From Burkholderiales bacterium (GTDB taxonomy: Bacteria; Pseudomonadota; Gammaproteobacteria; Burkholderiales; SG8-41), in assembly GCA_019634975.1 (NCBI GenBank), contig JAHCAI010000008.1, positions 1 to 64,000 of the forward strand: 64,000 bases of DNA, given 5' to 3'. The notes beneath the pieces are model-generated. The model ran no database searches. It was not told the DNA's origin and saw nothing but the letters and a program-made list of their open reading frames with translations. Within the stretch, counting starts at the first letter, position 1. The number at the start of each line of letters is the position of its first letter. Shown here piece by piece: positions 18,611-31,520 of this stretch. A program made the position numbers and the translations under genes.

Positions 18611-18704
18611 TGGAATCAGGAGGTTATCACACCCGCTTGAGAAACGGGAGGGTAGTTGGACAATGCCCCGGGCCTGGCGGTCCGGGACGCCTGGATGCTG
18701 CCGT

Positions 18705-19379
18705 TTACTGCGTTTTCTGAAGCTTTTGATACAGATGCAAGACCCGCGCCACTACGTCTTCGACCGGCATGCCGGTGGTATCGATTTCAACCGCATCAGC
18801 GCACTTCAGCAGGGGCGCCGCCGCACGGGTACTGTCGCGCAAGTCACGGTCACGGATGTCCTGCAAAAGGGCCGCCATACTAGCACCGGAGTCCTTTTCC
18901 ATCAACTGCTTATATCGCCTCCGGGCCCGTTCTTCGGGGGTCGCCGTCAGGTAGATTTTGAGTCGCGCATCCGGGAAAACCACGGATCCCATGTCGCGCC
19001 CGTCCGCCACCAGTCCGGGTGGCTGGCGGAAACTGTGCTGCAGGGTCATCAGGGCGCGGCGCACACCGGGCAGCGCAGCCACCCTGGATGCCGCTGCGCC
19101 GGCGATCTCGCCACGGATCTGCACCGAGACATCCCGGCCATCGATCCAGACTCGGCCTGAATCAAATTTTATTTTTAAATTCAATGAGATATTTGATATC
19201 TCTAAGTCGTTGTCGAGATTTGCGCCGCACTCCCTGCCGACCAGCCCGACGATGCGATAAAGCGCGCCGCTGTCGAGATAATGAAAACCCAGACGTTGTG
19301 CGACGGCTTCGGCAATGGTGCCTTTGCCGGAAGCCGAAGGGCCGTCAATGGCAATGACGGGAGGCAAGGATCCGCCCAC
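18705..19379 (-). CDS. cmk: cytidylate kinase
   Basis: 224 residues phosphorylating CMP/dCMP. P-loop [27 protein letters not shown] and [13 protein letters not shown] are present. The start is GTG at 19379, 2 bp after the aroA stop. Odd feature: residues ~56-80 ([20 protein letters not shown]) come from a strongly AT-rich 60-bp tract (about 19145-19205) in an otherwise GC-rich gene, resembling the AT-rich islands seen between genes in this window. The fold core is unaffected, so the enzyme should work. Confidence 0.93.
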   Translation of the reverse strand: MGGSLPPVIAIDGPSASGKGTIAEAVAQRLGFHYLDSGALYRIVGLVGRECGANLDNDLEISNISLNLKIKFDSGRVWIDGRDVSVQIRGEIAGAAASRVAALPGVRRALMTLQHSFRQPPGLVADGRDMGSVVFPDARLKIYLTATPEERARRRYKQLMEKDSGASMAALLQDIRDRDLRDSTRAAAPLLKCADAVEIDTTGMPVEDVVARVLHLYQKLQKTQ

Positions 19380-19381
19380 GC

Positions 19382-20713
19382 TCAGGCCCGGGCGACGCCG
19401 GCAAGCACCGAGAAATAATCCGGGAAAGTCTTGGCCACGCAGTCCGGATCATTGATGCGCACCGCCACCCCGCCGAGCGCCGCCAGAGAAAAGCACATGG
19501 CCATGCGATGGTCATCGTAGGTATCGATGGCGGCCCCGGAGATCCAGCGCGCGGGGGGGGTAACCGCCAGGTAATCGGCACCCTCCTCGACCCCGGCGCC
19601 CAGTTTGACCAGCTCTTTCGCCATCGCCGCAATGCGGTCGGTCTCCTTGACCCGCCAGCTGGCGATGTTGCGCAAACGGGTCCTGCCGTCGGCGAAAAGC
19701 GCCGCCACGGCCAGTGTCATCGCCGCGTCGGGAATATGGTTGCAGTCGATGTCCACTGCCCGCAGGCGACCGCTGGCCCTCGCCGCACTGCCGGCGCCCG
19801 CCTCGATCCAGTGTTCTCCCATGGCGATCGCCGCCCCCATCTGCTCGAGCGCTTCGGCAAAGCGCACGTCGCCCTGGGTGCTGTTGCGACCCACGCCTTC
19901 GACACGGAGCGGCCCGCCGCCACGAAGGCCGGCGATGGCGCCGGCAGCAAGGAAATAGGAGGCGGAAGACGCGTCGCCCTCCACATACAGTTCGCCCGGG
20001 CTGACGTAGCGGGCTGCTGCCGGCACCGTGAAGGCTGTCCAGCCCTCCCGTTCGACAGCGACGCCAAACTGGCGCATCGCATTAAGGGTGATCTCGACAT
20101 AGGGCTTGGATATCAGCTCGCCTTCGATGCGCACCCGGGTCCGCGCTCCGAGCAGGGGCAACGCCATCAGCAGGCCCGTGAGGTACTGGCTCGACACGTT
20201 GCCATGGATCGAAATTTCTTCTCGCGGCGCAAGCCTGCCCTCGTGGATCGCCAGCGGCGGAAAGCCTTCCACGCCAAGGTAATCGATGGCCGCGCCCAGC
20301 TGGCGCAGGGCATCGACCAGGTCGCCGATCGGGCGCTCGTGCATGCGCGGAACGCCGTCGATGGTGTATTCACCGCCATTGAGCGCGAGCACTGCGGTCA
20401 ACGGCCTCACCGCGGTGCCGGCGTTGCCCAGGAACAGCGCAGCATGCTTGCCGGGCAGCGCGCCGCCGGCACCATGCACCCGCACCGCGCGTTCCCCGGC
20501 ATGTTCCCAGCGCACGCCCAGCACGCGCAGCGCCGCCAGCATCAGGCGGGTGTCTTCGGAATCGAGTACTTCGCGCAGCGTGGTGCTGCCCTGCGCCAGC
20601 GCCGCCAGCAGCAGCGTGCGGTTGGAAATGCTCTTGGAGCCGGGCAGCCGGACTGTGCCGCTGACGTTGCCGATCGGCTGCAGATCCAGGTATGGGCGCC
20701 GTCCTGCGCTCAT
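19382..20713 (-). CDS. aroA: 3-phosphoshikimate 1-carboxyvinyltransferase (EPSP synthase)
   Basis: 443 residues. Substrate-binding [20 protein letters not shown] at the N-terminus, [19 protein letters not shown] (phosphoenolpyruvate site) and [16 protein letters not shown] near the C-terminus are conserved. [11 protein letters not shown] is typical of class I, glyphosate-sensitive enzymes. Overlaps the tyrA stop by 4 bp (ATGA). Confidence 0.95.
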   Translation of the reverse strand: MSAGRRPYLDLQPIGNVSGTVRLPGSKSISNRTLLLAALAQGSTTLREVLDSEDTRLMLAALRVLGVRWEHAGERAVRVHGAGGALPGKHAALFLGNAGTAVRPLTAVLALNGGEYTIDGVPRMHERPIGDLVDALRQLGAAIDYLGVEGFPPLAIHEGRLAPREEISIHGNVSSQYLTGLLMALPLLGARTRVRIEGELISKPYVEITLNAMRQFGVAVEREGWTAFTVPAAARYVSPGELYVEGDASSASYFLAAGAIAGLRGGGPLRVEGVGRNSTQGDVRFAEALEQMGAAIAMGEHWIEAGAGSAARASGRLRAVDIDCNHIPDAAMTLAVAALFADGRTRLRNIASWRVKETDRIAAMAKELVKLGAGVEEGADYLAVTPPARWISGAAIDTYDDHRMAMCFSLAALGGVAVRINDPDCVAKTFPDYFSVLAGVARA

Positions 20714-21615
20714 CGGGGCTTTTTCAGAAGCCAGCGCGACCTCGCCTCTCGAGCGCTGCGGAACATCGCTTCCAGCGCGTCGCCGTCACCGGCAGCCAGC
20801 GCAGCGCGAGCCGCCTCCAACTCGGCTATGGTGCCGTCGACCAGCGGCACCAGCGCCTCGCGGTTGGCGATGCAGATGTCGCGCCACATCTCCGGCGAGC
20901 TGCCGGCGATGCGCACGGTGTCGCGCAGCCCGCCGCCGGAAAAACCGAGCAGGCGCTTCGCATCGCGGCGCCGGCCCAGCTGGTGCACCAGCGCAAACGC
21001 AATGACATGCGGCAGGTGGCTGACCGCGCCGAAAATCTCGTCATGTTCAGCGGCTTCCAGCCTGACAATGCGCGCGCCGCAGGCCTGCCAGGCGGCCTTG
21101 ACCAGCCTCAGCGCCGCAGCCCTGGTTTCCGGCTGGGGCAAGAGAATCAGATTGCGGTCGCGAAACAGCTCGGGGAAGGCTGCTGCAGCACCGCTGTGCT
21201 CGGTACCGGCAATGGGATGCGCGGGCACGAACATCGGGAAATGGACGCCGAGGTGCCGGCGCGCCGCAGCAATCACATCCTGCTTGGTGCTGCCGGCGTC
21301 GGTGACCACGGTATGTGCCGACAGCGCCGGCGCGATACGCGCGAAAATGCCGGGCATCTGCCCCACCGGCGCACCGACCAGCACCAGATCGGCACCGGCC
21401 ACTGCCCTTGCCGCATCGGTTTCCGCCTTGTCGATGACGCCCAGGCGCAGCGCGTCGTTGAGGTTCTTCCGGCTGCGCCCGACGCCGACCACCTCCTTCA
21501 CCAAGCGCGCCTTTTTCAGGGCGAGCGCGAAGGATCCGCCGATCAGGCCCACGCCGATCACCACCAGCTTGCCGATGCGCAGCCTGTCCGCCTTCCTGAC
21601 CGGTGTTTTCGCCAC
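20710..21615 (-). CDS. tyrA: prephenate/arogenate dehydrogenase
   Basis: 301 residues. Rossmann NAD(P) motif [17 protein letters not shown], the substrate residues in [13 protein letters not shown], and [20 protein letters not shown] are conserved. Mono-functional, with no chorismate mutase domain, which is instead on PheA. Provides the tyrosine branch. Starts 2 bp after the hisC stop. Confidence 0.93.
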   Translation of the reverse strand: MAKTPVRKADRLRIGKLVVIGVGLIGGSFALALKKARLVKEVVGVGRSRKNLNDALRLGVIDKAETDAARAVAGADLVLVGAPVGQMPGIFARIAPALSAHTVVTDAGSTKQDVIAAARRHLGVHFPMFVPAHPIAGTEHSGAAAAFPELFRDRNLILLPQPETRAAALRLVKAAWQACGARIVRLEAAEHDEIFGAVSHLPHVIAFALVHQLGRRRDAKRLLGFSGGGLRDTVRIAGSSPEMWRDICIANREALVPLVDGTIAELEAARAALAAGDGDALEAMFRSAREARSRWLLKKPR

Positions 21616-21617
21616 GA

Positions 21618-22715
21618 TCAGCCCAGCGCCTGCCGCAGCGCTTCGAGGAAACGCGCATTTTCGGACTCAAGGCCGATCGACACGCGCAGATGGTCCGGCA
21701 TGCCGTAGCCCGCGATCGGACGCACGATGACGCCCTGGCGCAGCAGCTTCTGGAATACCCCGGCCGCCCCGGGCACCGCAAAGGTGACGAAATTGCCGTA
21801 CGAGGGAATATGGCCCAGCCCGAGCCTTGCAAGGCCACTGACGATCTGGTCCATGCCGCGACAGTTGAGTTCGTAACTCTCGCGCACGAAATCCTCATCT
21901 TCAAGCGCCGCAGCCGCAGCCGCCAGCGACAGGCTGTTGACGTTGAAGGGCTGGCGCACGCGATTCATCAGGTCGGCAACATCGCGCGCTGCCAGGGCAT
22001 AACCGACGCGCAGGCCCGCCAGCCCGTAGACCTTGGAAAAAGTCCGGGTGATGACCAGGTTCGGATACTTCCCCAGCCAGCTGATGCTGTCATAGCGAAA
22101 ATCAGGTCGCAGGTATTCGGTATAGGCCTCGTCCAGCACCACCAGCACGTCGCGCGGCAATGCCGCGATGAATTTTTCCAGCTCGGCCCCGGAAACAAAG
22201 GTGCCGGTCGGGTTGTTTGGATTGGCGATGAACACGATACGCGTATCCGGCTGCACCGCCGCCGCCATCGCGGCGAGGTCATGACCGAAATCGCGGGCCG
22301 GCACGACAATGCCCCGCGCGCCGATGGCCTGAACGGCAAGCGGATAGACCGCAAAGGCATGCTGGGCGTAAACCGCCGACAGTCCCGGCGCGAGAAATGC
22401 GCGGGCTGCCAGTTCCAGCACGTCGTTGGAACCGTTGCCCAGCACAATGCAGTCGAGGCCAACCCCAAACCGGCGCGACAGTGCCTGTTTCAGTTCGAAG
22501 CCGTTGCCGTCCGGATAACGGGCAAGGCCGTCGAGCAGAGCGCGCAGAGCGCGTGCCGCCTTCGGACTCACCCCCAGCGGGTTTTCGTTGGAGGCGAGCT
22601 TGACGATGCCGGCCTCGTCCAGCCCCAGCTCACGCGCCAGTTCGGAGGTCGGTTTTCCCGGCTGATACGGCGCGATGGCGCGGATATAGCCGGGTGCGAG
22701 ATCGCACACGCTCAT
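21618..22715 (-). CDS. hisC: histidinol-phosphate aminotransferase
   Basis: 365 residues, PLP fold-type [15 protein letters not shown] at the N-terminus, the PLP lysine in [16 protein letters not shown], and the phosphate-binding RVSIG near the C-terminus are present. Sitting between pheA and tyrA, it may also act as an aromatic aminotransferase, as is known for such HisC2 copies. The 34-bp gap to pheA is filled by an AT-rich IHF-like motif. Confidence 0.92.
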   Translation of the reverse strand: MSVCDLAPGYIRAIAPYQPGKPTSELARELGLDEAGIVKLASNENPLGVSPKAARALRALLDGLARYPDGNGFELKQALSRRFGVGLDCIVLGNGSNDVLELAARAFLAPGLSAVYAQHAFAVYPLAVQAIGARGIVVPARDFGHDLAAMAAAVQPDTRIVFIANPNNPTGTFVSGAELEKFIAALPRDVLVVLDEAYTEYLRPDFRYDSISWLGKYPNLVITRTFSKVYGLAGLRVGYALAARDVADLMNRVRQPFNVNSLSLAAAAAALEDEDFVRESYELNCRGMDQIVSGLARLGLGHIPSYGNFVTFAVPGAAGVFQKLLRQGVIVRPIAGYGMPDHLRVSIGLESENARFLEALRQALG

Positions 22716-22732
22716 TTATAAATTATCAATAA

Positions 22733-22745
22733 AATCAAATACTTA
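22733..22745 (+). promoter_or_regulatory. IHF-consensus site (dispersed AT-rich motif)
   Basis: AATCAAATACTTA with an upstream TTATCAATAA tract, an exact WATCAANNNNTTR match. It occupies almost the entire 34-bp gap between pheA and hisC, inside what should be a single operon. That is an unusual place for a regulatory site. Confidence 0.55.
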
Positions 22746-22749
22746 AAAA

Positions 22750-23814
22750 TCAAACCGCAGCAGGGTAGGAGCCCAGCACCTTGACGAATGCCGCCTTGCG
22801 CCCGAGCGCAGCCAGCGCCTTCGCGACGCGCAGCTCCTGCTGGTGACCTTCGATGTCGATATAGAACACGTATTCCCAGCGCCCGGTGCGCGCCGGACGC
22901 GATTCAAGCCGGGTCATGCTGACGCCATGCCGGGCCAGCGGCGTCAGCAGATCGTGCACGGCGCCCGGCACATTGCGTGTGGAAAGGATCAGCGAAGTCT
23001 TGTCGCGGCCTGAAGGCAGCACCTCTTCCATGCCGATCACCGCGAAGCGCGTGGTGTTCTTCGGATCGTCCTCGATGTTGCGGGCCAGCACCTGCAGGCC
23101 GTAGAGCGTGGCCGCGGTGCGGCTGGCGATCGCCGCCGAACGGCGGTCTCGGCTGGCGAGCCGCGCAGCCTCGGCGTTGCTGACCACGGCCACTCGCTCG
23201 GCATCCGGCAACTGCCGTGACAGCCACTGCTGGCATTGGGCAAGGCTCTGGGTATGCGAGTACACGGTGCGGATGTCGCTGCGCCGCTTCGCCACGCTCA
23301 TCAGGTTCTGCCGCACCGGCAGCATCACCTCGCCGCAGATGCGGGCGGAGGTGTTGAGCAGGAGATCAAGCGTGCGGCCGACCGCACCCTCTGTGGAGTT
23401 CTCCACCGGCACCACGCCATAGCCGGCAGCGCCGGTCTCGACCGCACGGAACACCTCGTCGATGGTGCCGTGCGGCTGCGACCCGGTCGCCGAGCCGAAA
23501 TGCTTGACCACCGCCTCCTGGCTGAAGGTGCCTTCAGGTCCGAGATAGGCGACGGCGAGCTGGTCCTCCAGCGCGCGGCAGGCGGACATGATCTCGGTGA
23601 ACAGCCGGGTCAGTGCCGCGGCGGACAACGGCCCCCGGTTGAGCTCCCGCACGCGGCGCAGCACCTGCGCTTCACGCTCCGGCTTGTAGGCCGCCGCGCT
23701 GCCTTTCGCCTGCCAGGCCTGCTGTGCCAGCCTGGCGCGTGCGGACAGAAGGCCCACCAGTCGGGCATCGAGGGCATCGATCTTGCGGCGGATATCGCTG
23801 AGGGCCTTGGCCAT
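22750..23814 (-). CDS. pheA: bifunctional chorismate mutase / prephenate dehydratase (P-protein)
   Basis: 354 residues. Residues ~5-85 are an AroQ chorismate mutase (IRRKIDALDARLVGLLSARARLA), ~90-270 the prephenate dehydratase (YLGPEGTFSQEAVVKHFG, VPVENSTEGAVGRTLDLL, NTTRFAVIG), and ~275-354 a C-terminal ACT domain (TSLILSTRNVPGAVHDLL, ESRPARTGRWEYVFYID) for phenylalanine feedback. ATG at 23814 chosen by homology. Confidence 0.95.
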   Translation of the reverse strand: MAKALSDIRRKIDALDARLVGLLSARARLAQQAWQAKGSAAAYKPEREAQVLRRVRELNRGPLSAAALTRLFTEIMSACRALEDQLAVAYLGPEGTFSQEAVVKHFGSATGSQPHGTIDEVFRAVETGAAGYGVVPVENSTEGAVGRTLDLLLNTSARICGEVMLPVRQNLMSVAKRRSDIRTVYSHTQSLAQCQQWLSRQLPDAERVAVVSNAEAARLASRDRRSAAIASRTAATLYGLQVLARNIEDDPKNTTRFAVIGMEEVLPSGRDKTSLILSTRNVPGAVHDLLTPLARHGVSMTRLESRPARTGRWEYVFYIDIEGHQQELRVAKALAALGRKAAFVKVLGSYPAAV

Positions 23815-23834
23815 GGTCTTGCGGGTGCTCGCGG

Positions 23835-25034
23835 TCAGTGTGCCGGCAGGTATCTTACCGCCAGCACGCCCTCGATCGCCGCGAGTTCGGCCACCACGGC
23901 CGCCGGCACCGCGCTGTCGACATCGACCAGGGTGTAGGCCATGTCGCCGCGCGACTTGTTGAGCATGTTGTGGATGTTGAGCTTTGCCCGAGCCAGCGCG
24001 GTCGTGATCTGGCCGACCATGTTCGGGACATTGGCATGCGGAACCGCCAGCCGGAACTGCGACTCGCGCGCCATGACTGCCTCCGCGAAATTCACCGCGT
24101 TGCGGATGTTGCCGTGCTCGAGAAAATCGCGCACCTGGTCGGCAACCATCACCGCGCAGTTGTCCTCGGCCTCCCGCGTCGATGCGCCGAGATGCGGCAA
24201 GGCCAGCACCTGCGGATGCCCCATCAGCTTCTGCGCCGGGAAATCGCAAATGTAGGCGCGCAGCTTCTTCGCCACCAGCGCCTCCAGCACCGCGTCGTTG
24301 TCGACGATGCCCTCGCGGGAAAAATTCAACAGGAAGCCGCCCTTGTGCAGCAGCTGCAGGCGCTGCGCATTGATCAGCTTGCGCGTGGCATTGACCAGCG
24401 GCACGTGAAGGGTCACGAAATCCGCCGCCTTCATGACCTCTTCGATCGAATGCGCCTTGCGTACCTGTGACGGCAGGCTCCAGGCCGCATCCACGGTGAT
24501 TTCCGGGTCGTAACCGAGCACATCCATGCCCAGCTTGATTGCCGCATCGGCAACCAGGCTGCCGATCTTGCCGAGACCGATCACGCCCAGGGTGCGCCGC
24601 GGCAGCTCGATGCCGGCAAACTGCTTCTTGCCGTCCTCCACCAGCCTGTGCAGTTCATGGTCATCACCGCTCAAGCCCTCGACGAAGCGCGCGGCCGGCA
24701 GCAGGTTGCGCGCTGCAATCAGCAGTGCGGCAATCACCAGCTCCTTCACCGCGTTGGCGTTGGCGCCCGGCGCGTTGAACACCGGCACGCCGCGCAGGTT
24801 CATCCTGTCGACCGGAATGTTGTTCGTGCCGGCGCCGGCGCGGCCTATCGCCCTGACGCTCGCGGGGATGTCCATCTTGTGCATGTCATGCGACCGCACC
24901 AGGATGGCATCGGGATCGGCTGTGTCAGTCCCGACCTGGTAGCGCTCCTTCGGGAAGCGGTGCAGGCCTACCGCGGCAATCGAATTGAGGGTGAGGATGC
25001 GCAGCGGTGCCTGCGCGCTCGGGAGCTCAGCCAT
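23835..25034 (-). CDS. serA: D-3-phosphoglycerate dehydrogenase
   Basis: 399 residues, first step of serine synthesis. [15 protein letters not shown], the Rossmann loop [16 protein letters not shown], catalytic Arg in [11 protein letters not shown] and His in [16 protein letters not shown] are conserved. A C-terminal ACT domain ([22 protein letters not shown]) suggests serine feedback. It starts inside the 3' end of serC (8-bp overlap), so serC-serA-pheA form a coupled operon. Confidence 0.93.
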   Translation of the reverse strand: MAELPSAQAPLRILTLNSIAAVGLHRFPKERYQVGTDTADPDAILVRSHDMHKMDIPASVRAIGRAGAGTNNIPVDRMNLRGVPVFNAPGANANAVKELVIAALLIAARNLLPAARFVEGLSGDDHELHRLVEDGKKQFAGIELPRRTLGVIGLGKIGSLVADAAIKLGMDVLGYDPEITVDAAWSLPSQVRKAHSIEEVMKAADFVTLHVPLVNATRKLINAQRLQLLHKGGFLLNFSREGIVDNDAVLEALVAKKLRAYICDFPAQKLMGHPQVLALPHLGASTREAEDNCAVMVADQVRDFLEHGNIRNAVNFAEAVMARESQFRLAVPHANVPNMVGQITTALARAKLNIHNMLNKSRGDMAYTLVDVDSAVPAAVVAELAAIEGVLAVRYLPAH

Positions 25035-26109
25035 GCTTGCGCTCGAACTCTTTCATGCACTGCACCAGCGCCTGCACGCCTTCGACGGGCATCGCATTGT
25101 AGATCGAGGCGCGCATGCCGCCGACCGAGCGGTGCCCTTTCAGCTGGGTCAGCCCCGCGGCCTCGGTCGCCTGCAGGAAGGCCTTGTCGAGGTCGGCGCT
25201 GCGCAGCGTGAACGGCACATTCATCAGGGAACGGTCATCCTTCGCCACCGGCGAGTGGTAGAACTCGGTCTGGTCGAGGTAGTCGTAGAGCAGCGCCGCC
25301 TTGGCGCGGTTGACCTGCTCCATCTGCGCCAGTCCGCCCTGCTTTTTCAGCCATTGGAACACCAGGCCCGCCATGTAGATGCCATAGGTCGCCGGCGTGT
25401 TCGACATCGAATCGTTGTCCGCCTGCACCTTGTAATCGAACACCGTCGGCGTCACCGGCAGCGCCTGGCCCAGCAGGTCCTCGCGGACGATGACGATGGT
25501 CAGCCCGGCCGGCCCGATGTTCTTCTGCGCACCCGCGTAAATCAGCCCGAATTTCGACACATCCATCGGCCGCGACAGGATGTGGGAAGACATGTCCGCC
25601 ACCAGCGGCACGTCGCCGGTATCCGGCGTCCAGTGGAACTCGACGCCGCCGATGGTTTCGTTGGTGGTGACATGCACATAGGCCGCGCCGGGATCGAGCT
25701 TCCACTCGGACTGCTTCGGCGCGCGGGTGTAATTGTCAGCCTCGGAACTCGCGGCGACGTTGACCTTGCAATACTTTTTGGCGTCGGCAATCGCCTTCTT
25801 CGACCACTGCCCGGTATTGACATAGTCGGCGCGGTCCTTGCCACGCAGCAGGTTCATCGGCACCACGGCAAACTGCGCCGAAGCCCCGCCCTGGAGGAAC
25901 AGCACCTTGTAGTTCTTCGGGATCGCCATCAACTCGCGCAGATCGGCTTCGGCGCGGGCATGGATGTCGATGAACTCCTTGCCGCGGTGGCTCATTTCCA
26001 TGACCGACATGCCGCTGCCATGCCAGTCGAGCATCTCTGCCGCGGCCTGTTGCAATACCGGCTCCGGCAGCACTGCCGGACCGGCGCTGAAGTTGAATAC
26101 GCGCGTCAT
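25027..26109 (-). CDS. serC: phosphoserine aminotransferase
   Basis: 360 residues, PLP enzyme of serine and pyridoxine synthesis. [21 protein letters not shown] at the N-terminus, [20 protein letters not shown] and the PLP lysine in [18 protein letters not shown] are present. ATG at 26109 selected because homology begins at [11 protein letters not shown]. Follows gyrA on the same strand with a gap of about 100 bp. Confidence 0.94.
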   Translation of the reverse strand: MTRVFNFSAGPAVLPEPVLQQAAAEMLDWHGSGMSVMEMSHRGKEFIDIHARAEADLRELMAIPKNYKVLFLQGGASAQFAVVPMNLLRGKDRADYVNTGQWSKKAIADAKKYCKVNVAASSEADNYTRAPKQSEWKLDPGAAYVHVTTNETIGGVEFHWTPDTGDVPLVADMSSHILSRPMDVSKFGLIYAGAQKNIGPAGLTIVIVREDLLGQALPVTPTVFDYKVQADNDSMSNTPATYGIYMAGLVFQWLKKQGGLAQMEQVNRAKAALLYDYLDQTEFYHSPVAKDDRSLMNVPFTLRSADLDKAFLQATEAAGLTQLKGHRSVGGMRASIYNAMPVEGVQALVQCMKEFERKHG

Positions 26110-26206
26110 CAAACGAGGTTCCTGTTTTTTACCGGTAACTGGTGCCTGGTAAGCGGTGGCTTGGATCTGCGCCCCTATTTCCGGCTCACTGCTCACCTTT
26201 CACCGC

Positions 26207-28750
<2,544 letters not shown>

Positions 28751-29347
28751 GGATTCCGGTTCTTTAGGGCGCCGGCCGCGCGCTGTGTCCGGGCCGTGCG
28801 TTTTATTGTTGCAAAGCGTGGAATTCTAGCATGCGGCAGTACCGCCAATCATCACGCCGGGGCCCGGAACGGGGCCTGCCAACCCCTTGTCATGCGCGTT
28901 GAAACAGCGTTCTTTTCCGGAACCCTCCGGCAAGGAGCAGACAGCGCCTTGCCGGACGGAAATGGATCGGGCGCTCCTCACGCTAACGGGCATCAGCGTG
29001 CGCGGAAACCGGCATGCTTCCGGGCAGGCATACGCTGACGACAACATCCGCCGCCGCCCGCCACGCCGAGTCCCGCGCCCTGCCGCCAGAGTCGCCGAAA
29101 ACCCGTGTTCCACAAAGTGAAATACCGGCCTCTCCCCCGGTCTGAGCCAAAGCCGCCACAGGTGCTGCTTTTCAGCAACAGTTTTGTGCTTTTTTTTTTT
29201 GAATCATGTTAGTATCTGCGCCAAGGTTTACTCGGATATCAGGGATGTGGTATCTAGTGGCCTTCGGGGAGATTCACTTTTTCCATTGAGTTTTTACCGG
29301 CTATCCGGCACGTCCCTACTTTTTCGCAAAACAGGAGGATCAAAAAC
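28751..29347. other. 597-bp intergenic region between divergent gyrA and the OmpA-domain gene
   Basis: No gene recognised. It must hold the promoters of gyrA (minus) and of the OmpA-domain gene (plus). An 11-base T-run (29190-29200) followed by GAATCATGTTAGTATCTG lies about 150 bp before the downstream ATG. The rest, about 28850-29150, is GC-rich and unremarkable. A small RNA or long leader is possible but nothing specific supports it. Confidence 0.4.
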
Positions 29348-30124
29348 ATGCGTTCAACTCTCAGGATTACCCTTGCAAGCGCATTTGTAGCAGCTGCGTT
29401 TGCACCTGCGCTCGCATCTGCGCAGGCCAAGGATGGCTATTTGACGGATACAGCCGGTGGCGTGGTCAAGGCCCAGGGCGCCGGCGTCTGCGTGCGCACC
29501 AGCCAGTGGACCCCTGCCCTGGCCATCGCCGAATGCGATCCGGATCTGGTGAAGAAGCCGGCTCCCAAAGCGGCTCCTGCGCCGCAGAAGGCCAAGCCGG
29601 AAGCCAAGCCGGAAGCCAAGCCGGAAGCCAAGCCGAAGCCCAAGAAGCCGCAGATGCTCAACATCGAAGAGAAGATCGAGCTGCAGGGCATGGAATTCAA
29701 CAAGGCCGAGATGACCGCCGACAACAAGGCTGATCTCGACAAGTTCCTCGGTGCGCTGGCCAAGCCCACCAAGGCACGCGCCCCGGTCCAGATCGGTGCC
29801 GTGGTCGTCACCGGCCACACCGACCGCATCGGCAGCCTGAAGTACAACATGAAGCTGTCCGAGCGCCGCGCCGTGGTCGTCAAGGACTACATCGTGTCCA
29901 AGGGCGTCGACAGCAAGCTGATCTTCTGGGAAGGCAAAGGCCCGAAACAGCCGATCCCCGTGACCAAGTTCTGCGACAACAAGATGAAGCGCAAGCAGCT
30001 CATCGAGTGTCTGTCGCCGAACCGTCGCGTGACGGTGGAAGTGGTCGGCCGTGCCCAGAGCCTGGCGAAGCCGAAGCCCGAAGCCAAGCCGGAAGCCAAG
30101 CCGGAAGCGAAACCGAAGCCTTAA
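29348..30124 (+). CDS. OmpA-domain periplasmic/outer-membrane protein with KPEA repeats
   Basis: 258 residues. A Sec signal peptide (MRSTLRITLASAFVAAAFAPALASA) is followed by a short N-terminal region with two cysteines (GVCVRTSQW, AIAECDPDLV), no eight-stranded beta-barrel, a Pro-Lys-Ala-Glu linker (KPEAKPEAKPEAKPKPKK), and a peptidoglycan-binding OmpA C-terminal domain (VVVTGHTDRIGSLKYNMKLSERRA...NRRVTVEV). Unusually a second KPEA block forms the very C-terminus. Both blocks are encoded by 12-bp direct repeats. CAGGAGGATC precedes the ATG. This barrel-less OmpA type upstream of ubiG-gph is common in Burkholderiales. Confidence 0.9.
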   Translation: MRSTLRITLASAFVAAAFAPALASAQAKDGYLTDTAGGVVKAQGAGVCVRTSQWTPALAIAECDPDLVKKPAPKAAPAPQKAKPEAKPEAKPEAKPKPKKPQMLNIEEKIELQGMEFNKAEMTADNKADLDKFLGALAKPTKARAPVQIGAVVVTGHTDRIGSLKYNMKLSERRAVVVKDYIVSKGVDSKLIFWEGKGPKQPIPVTKFCDNKMKRKQLIECLSPNRRVTVEVVGRAQSLAKPKPEAKPEAKPEAKPKP

Positions 30125-30138
30125 GCAGTTTCGCGATT

Positions 30139-30171
30139 CAAAAAAGCCCTGCTTCGGCAGGGCTTTTTTTT
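30139..30171 (+). terminator. rho-independent terminator after the OmpA-domain gene
   Basis: AAAAAAGCCCTGCTTCGGCAGGGC followed by eight T. Stem GCCCTGC/GCAGGGC with a TTCG loop, about 20 bp after the stop codon. Confidence 0.9.
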
Positions 30172-30206
30172 GACCTACAATCCGGCTTCTGAGCCCCACA
30201 CCCCGC

Positions 30207-31520
30207 ATGCCCCGAACTATCCTCATCGAACCGCGCTGGGTCATCCCGGTGGAGCCCGCCGCGACCGTGCTTGAAGCGCACGCCGTGGTGGTGGACGGCA
30301 ATCGCATCGCTGCGGTGCTGCCGGCAGCCGAAGCAGCGGGCCGCTTCCCCGATGCAGAGAGGGTCGAACTTCCGGGGCACGCACTGATTCCGGGCCTGGT
30401 CAACCTGCATACCCATGCCGCGATGACCCTGATGCGGGGAATGGCCGATGACCTCGCCTTGATGGACTGGCTGCAGGGCCACATCTGGCCGGCCGAAGCG
30501 CGGCTGGTCTCGGACGAATTCGTCCATGACGGCACGCTGCTCGCCTGCGCGGAAATGCTCCGCGGCGGCATCACCTGTTTCAACGACATGTATTTTTTTC
30601 CGGAAGCGGCAGCGCGTGCCGCGCTGCGGGCCGGCATGCGCGCGGCGCTGGGCATCATTGCCATCGAATTCCGCTCGGCTTATGCCAGCGATGCCCAGGA
30701 CTATCTCGCCAAGGGCATGGCCCTGCGCGACAGCCTGCGCGACGAACCCCTGCTGACCTTCTGCCTTGCGCCGCACGCGCCGTTCACGGTGTCCGACGGA
30801 ACCTTCGCGCAGGTTGCGACCTACGCCGGCGAACTGGATATCCCGGTGCATATCCACATCCACGAAACCGCCCGGGAAGTGACTGAAAGCCTGGCGCAGC
30901 ACGGCCTGCGTCCCCTGGCGCGGCTCGAAAAGGCCGGTCTGCTCGGCCCCGGACTGATCGCCGTGCACAGTGTGCACCTCGATGACGCGGAAATCGCACT
31001 GTTCGCCCGCCACGGCTGCTCGGTGGCGCACTGCCCCTCGTCCAATCTCAAACTCGCCAGCGGCATCGCACCGGTCGCGAGACTGCTGCAGGCCGGAGTC
31101 AATGTAGGCCTCGGGACCGACGGTGCCGCTAGCAACAACCGCCTCGACCTGTTCACCGAAATGCGGCTTGCGGCTCTGCTCGCCAAAGGCAGCAGCGGCG
31201 ATGCCACGGCAATGCCGGCGCACCGGGCGCTGGAATGCGCCACGCTCGGCGGCGCCCGGGCGCTGGGACTCCAGGACCGGATCGGCTCCATCGTGCCCGG
31301 GAAACTCGCGGACCTGACCGCGGTCAATCTGTCAGCCAGCGAACTGCTGCCCTGCTTCGACCCGGTTTCGCACCTGGTCTATGCGGCCGGGCGCGAGCAT
31401 GTCAGCGATGTCTGGGTCAACGGCGAGCGGCAGCTGGCCGGGGGCCGGCTGCTCAAGCTCGACGAGCCCGGCATCCGGGCCCGGGCACAGCACTGGCAGC
31501 ACAGGATATCCGCCAAATGA
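30207..31520 (+). CDS. mtaD: TRZ/ATZ-family deaminase, probably 5-methylthioadenosine/S-adenosylhomocysteine deaminase
   Basis: 437 residues of the amidohydrolase superfamily. Metal ligands are visible in PGLVNLHTHAAMTLMRG, HIHIHETAREV and VAHCPSSNLKLASG, with the catalytic Asp in GLGTDGAASNNRLDL. These are the family signatures of deaminases acting on methylthioadenosine or S-adenosylhomocysteine. Directly coupled to ubiG (ATGA overlap), which makes SAH as a product, so SAH disposal is a reasonable role. The exact substrate is inferred. Confidence 0.82.
   Translation: MPRTILIEPRWVIPVEPAATVLEAHAVVVDGNRIAAVLPAAEAAGRFPDAERVELPGHALIPGLVNLHTHAAMTLMRGMADDLALMDWLQGHIWPAEARLVSDEFVHDGTLLACAEMLRGGITCFNDMYFFPEAAARAALRAGMRAALGIIAIEFRSAYASDAQDYLAKGMALRDSLRDEPLLTFCLAPHAPFTVSDGTFAQVATYAGELDIPVHIHIHETAREVTESLAQHGLRPLARLEKAGLLGPGLIAVHSVHLDDAEIALFARHGCSVAHCPSSNLKLASGIAPVARLLQAGVNVGLGTDGAASNNRLDLFTEMRLAALLAKGSSGDATAMPAHRALECATLGGARALGLQDRIGSIVPGKLADLTAVNLSASELLPCFDPVSHLVYAAGREHVSDVWVNGERQLAGGRLLKLDEPGIRARAQHWQHRISAK

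Noticed and set aside
16547..18640. Long open frame antisense to ihfB and rpsA
   Set aside because: Mirror of conserved ribosomal protein S1 coding sequence; no independent signal or ribosome site.
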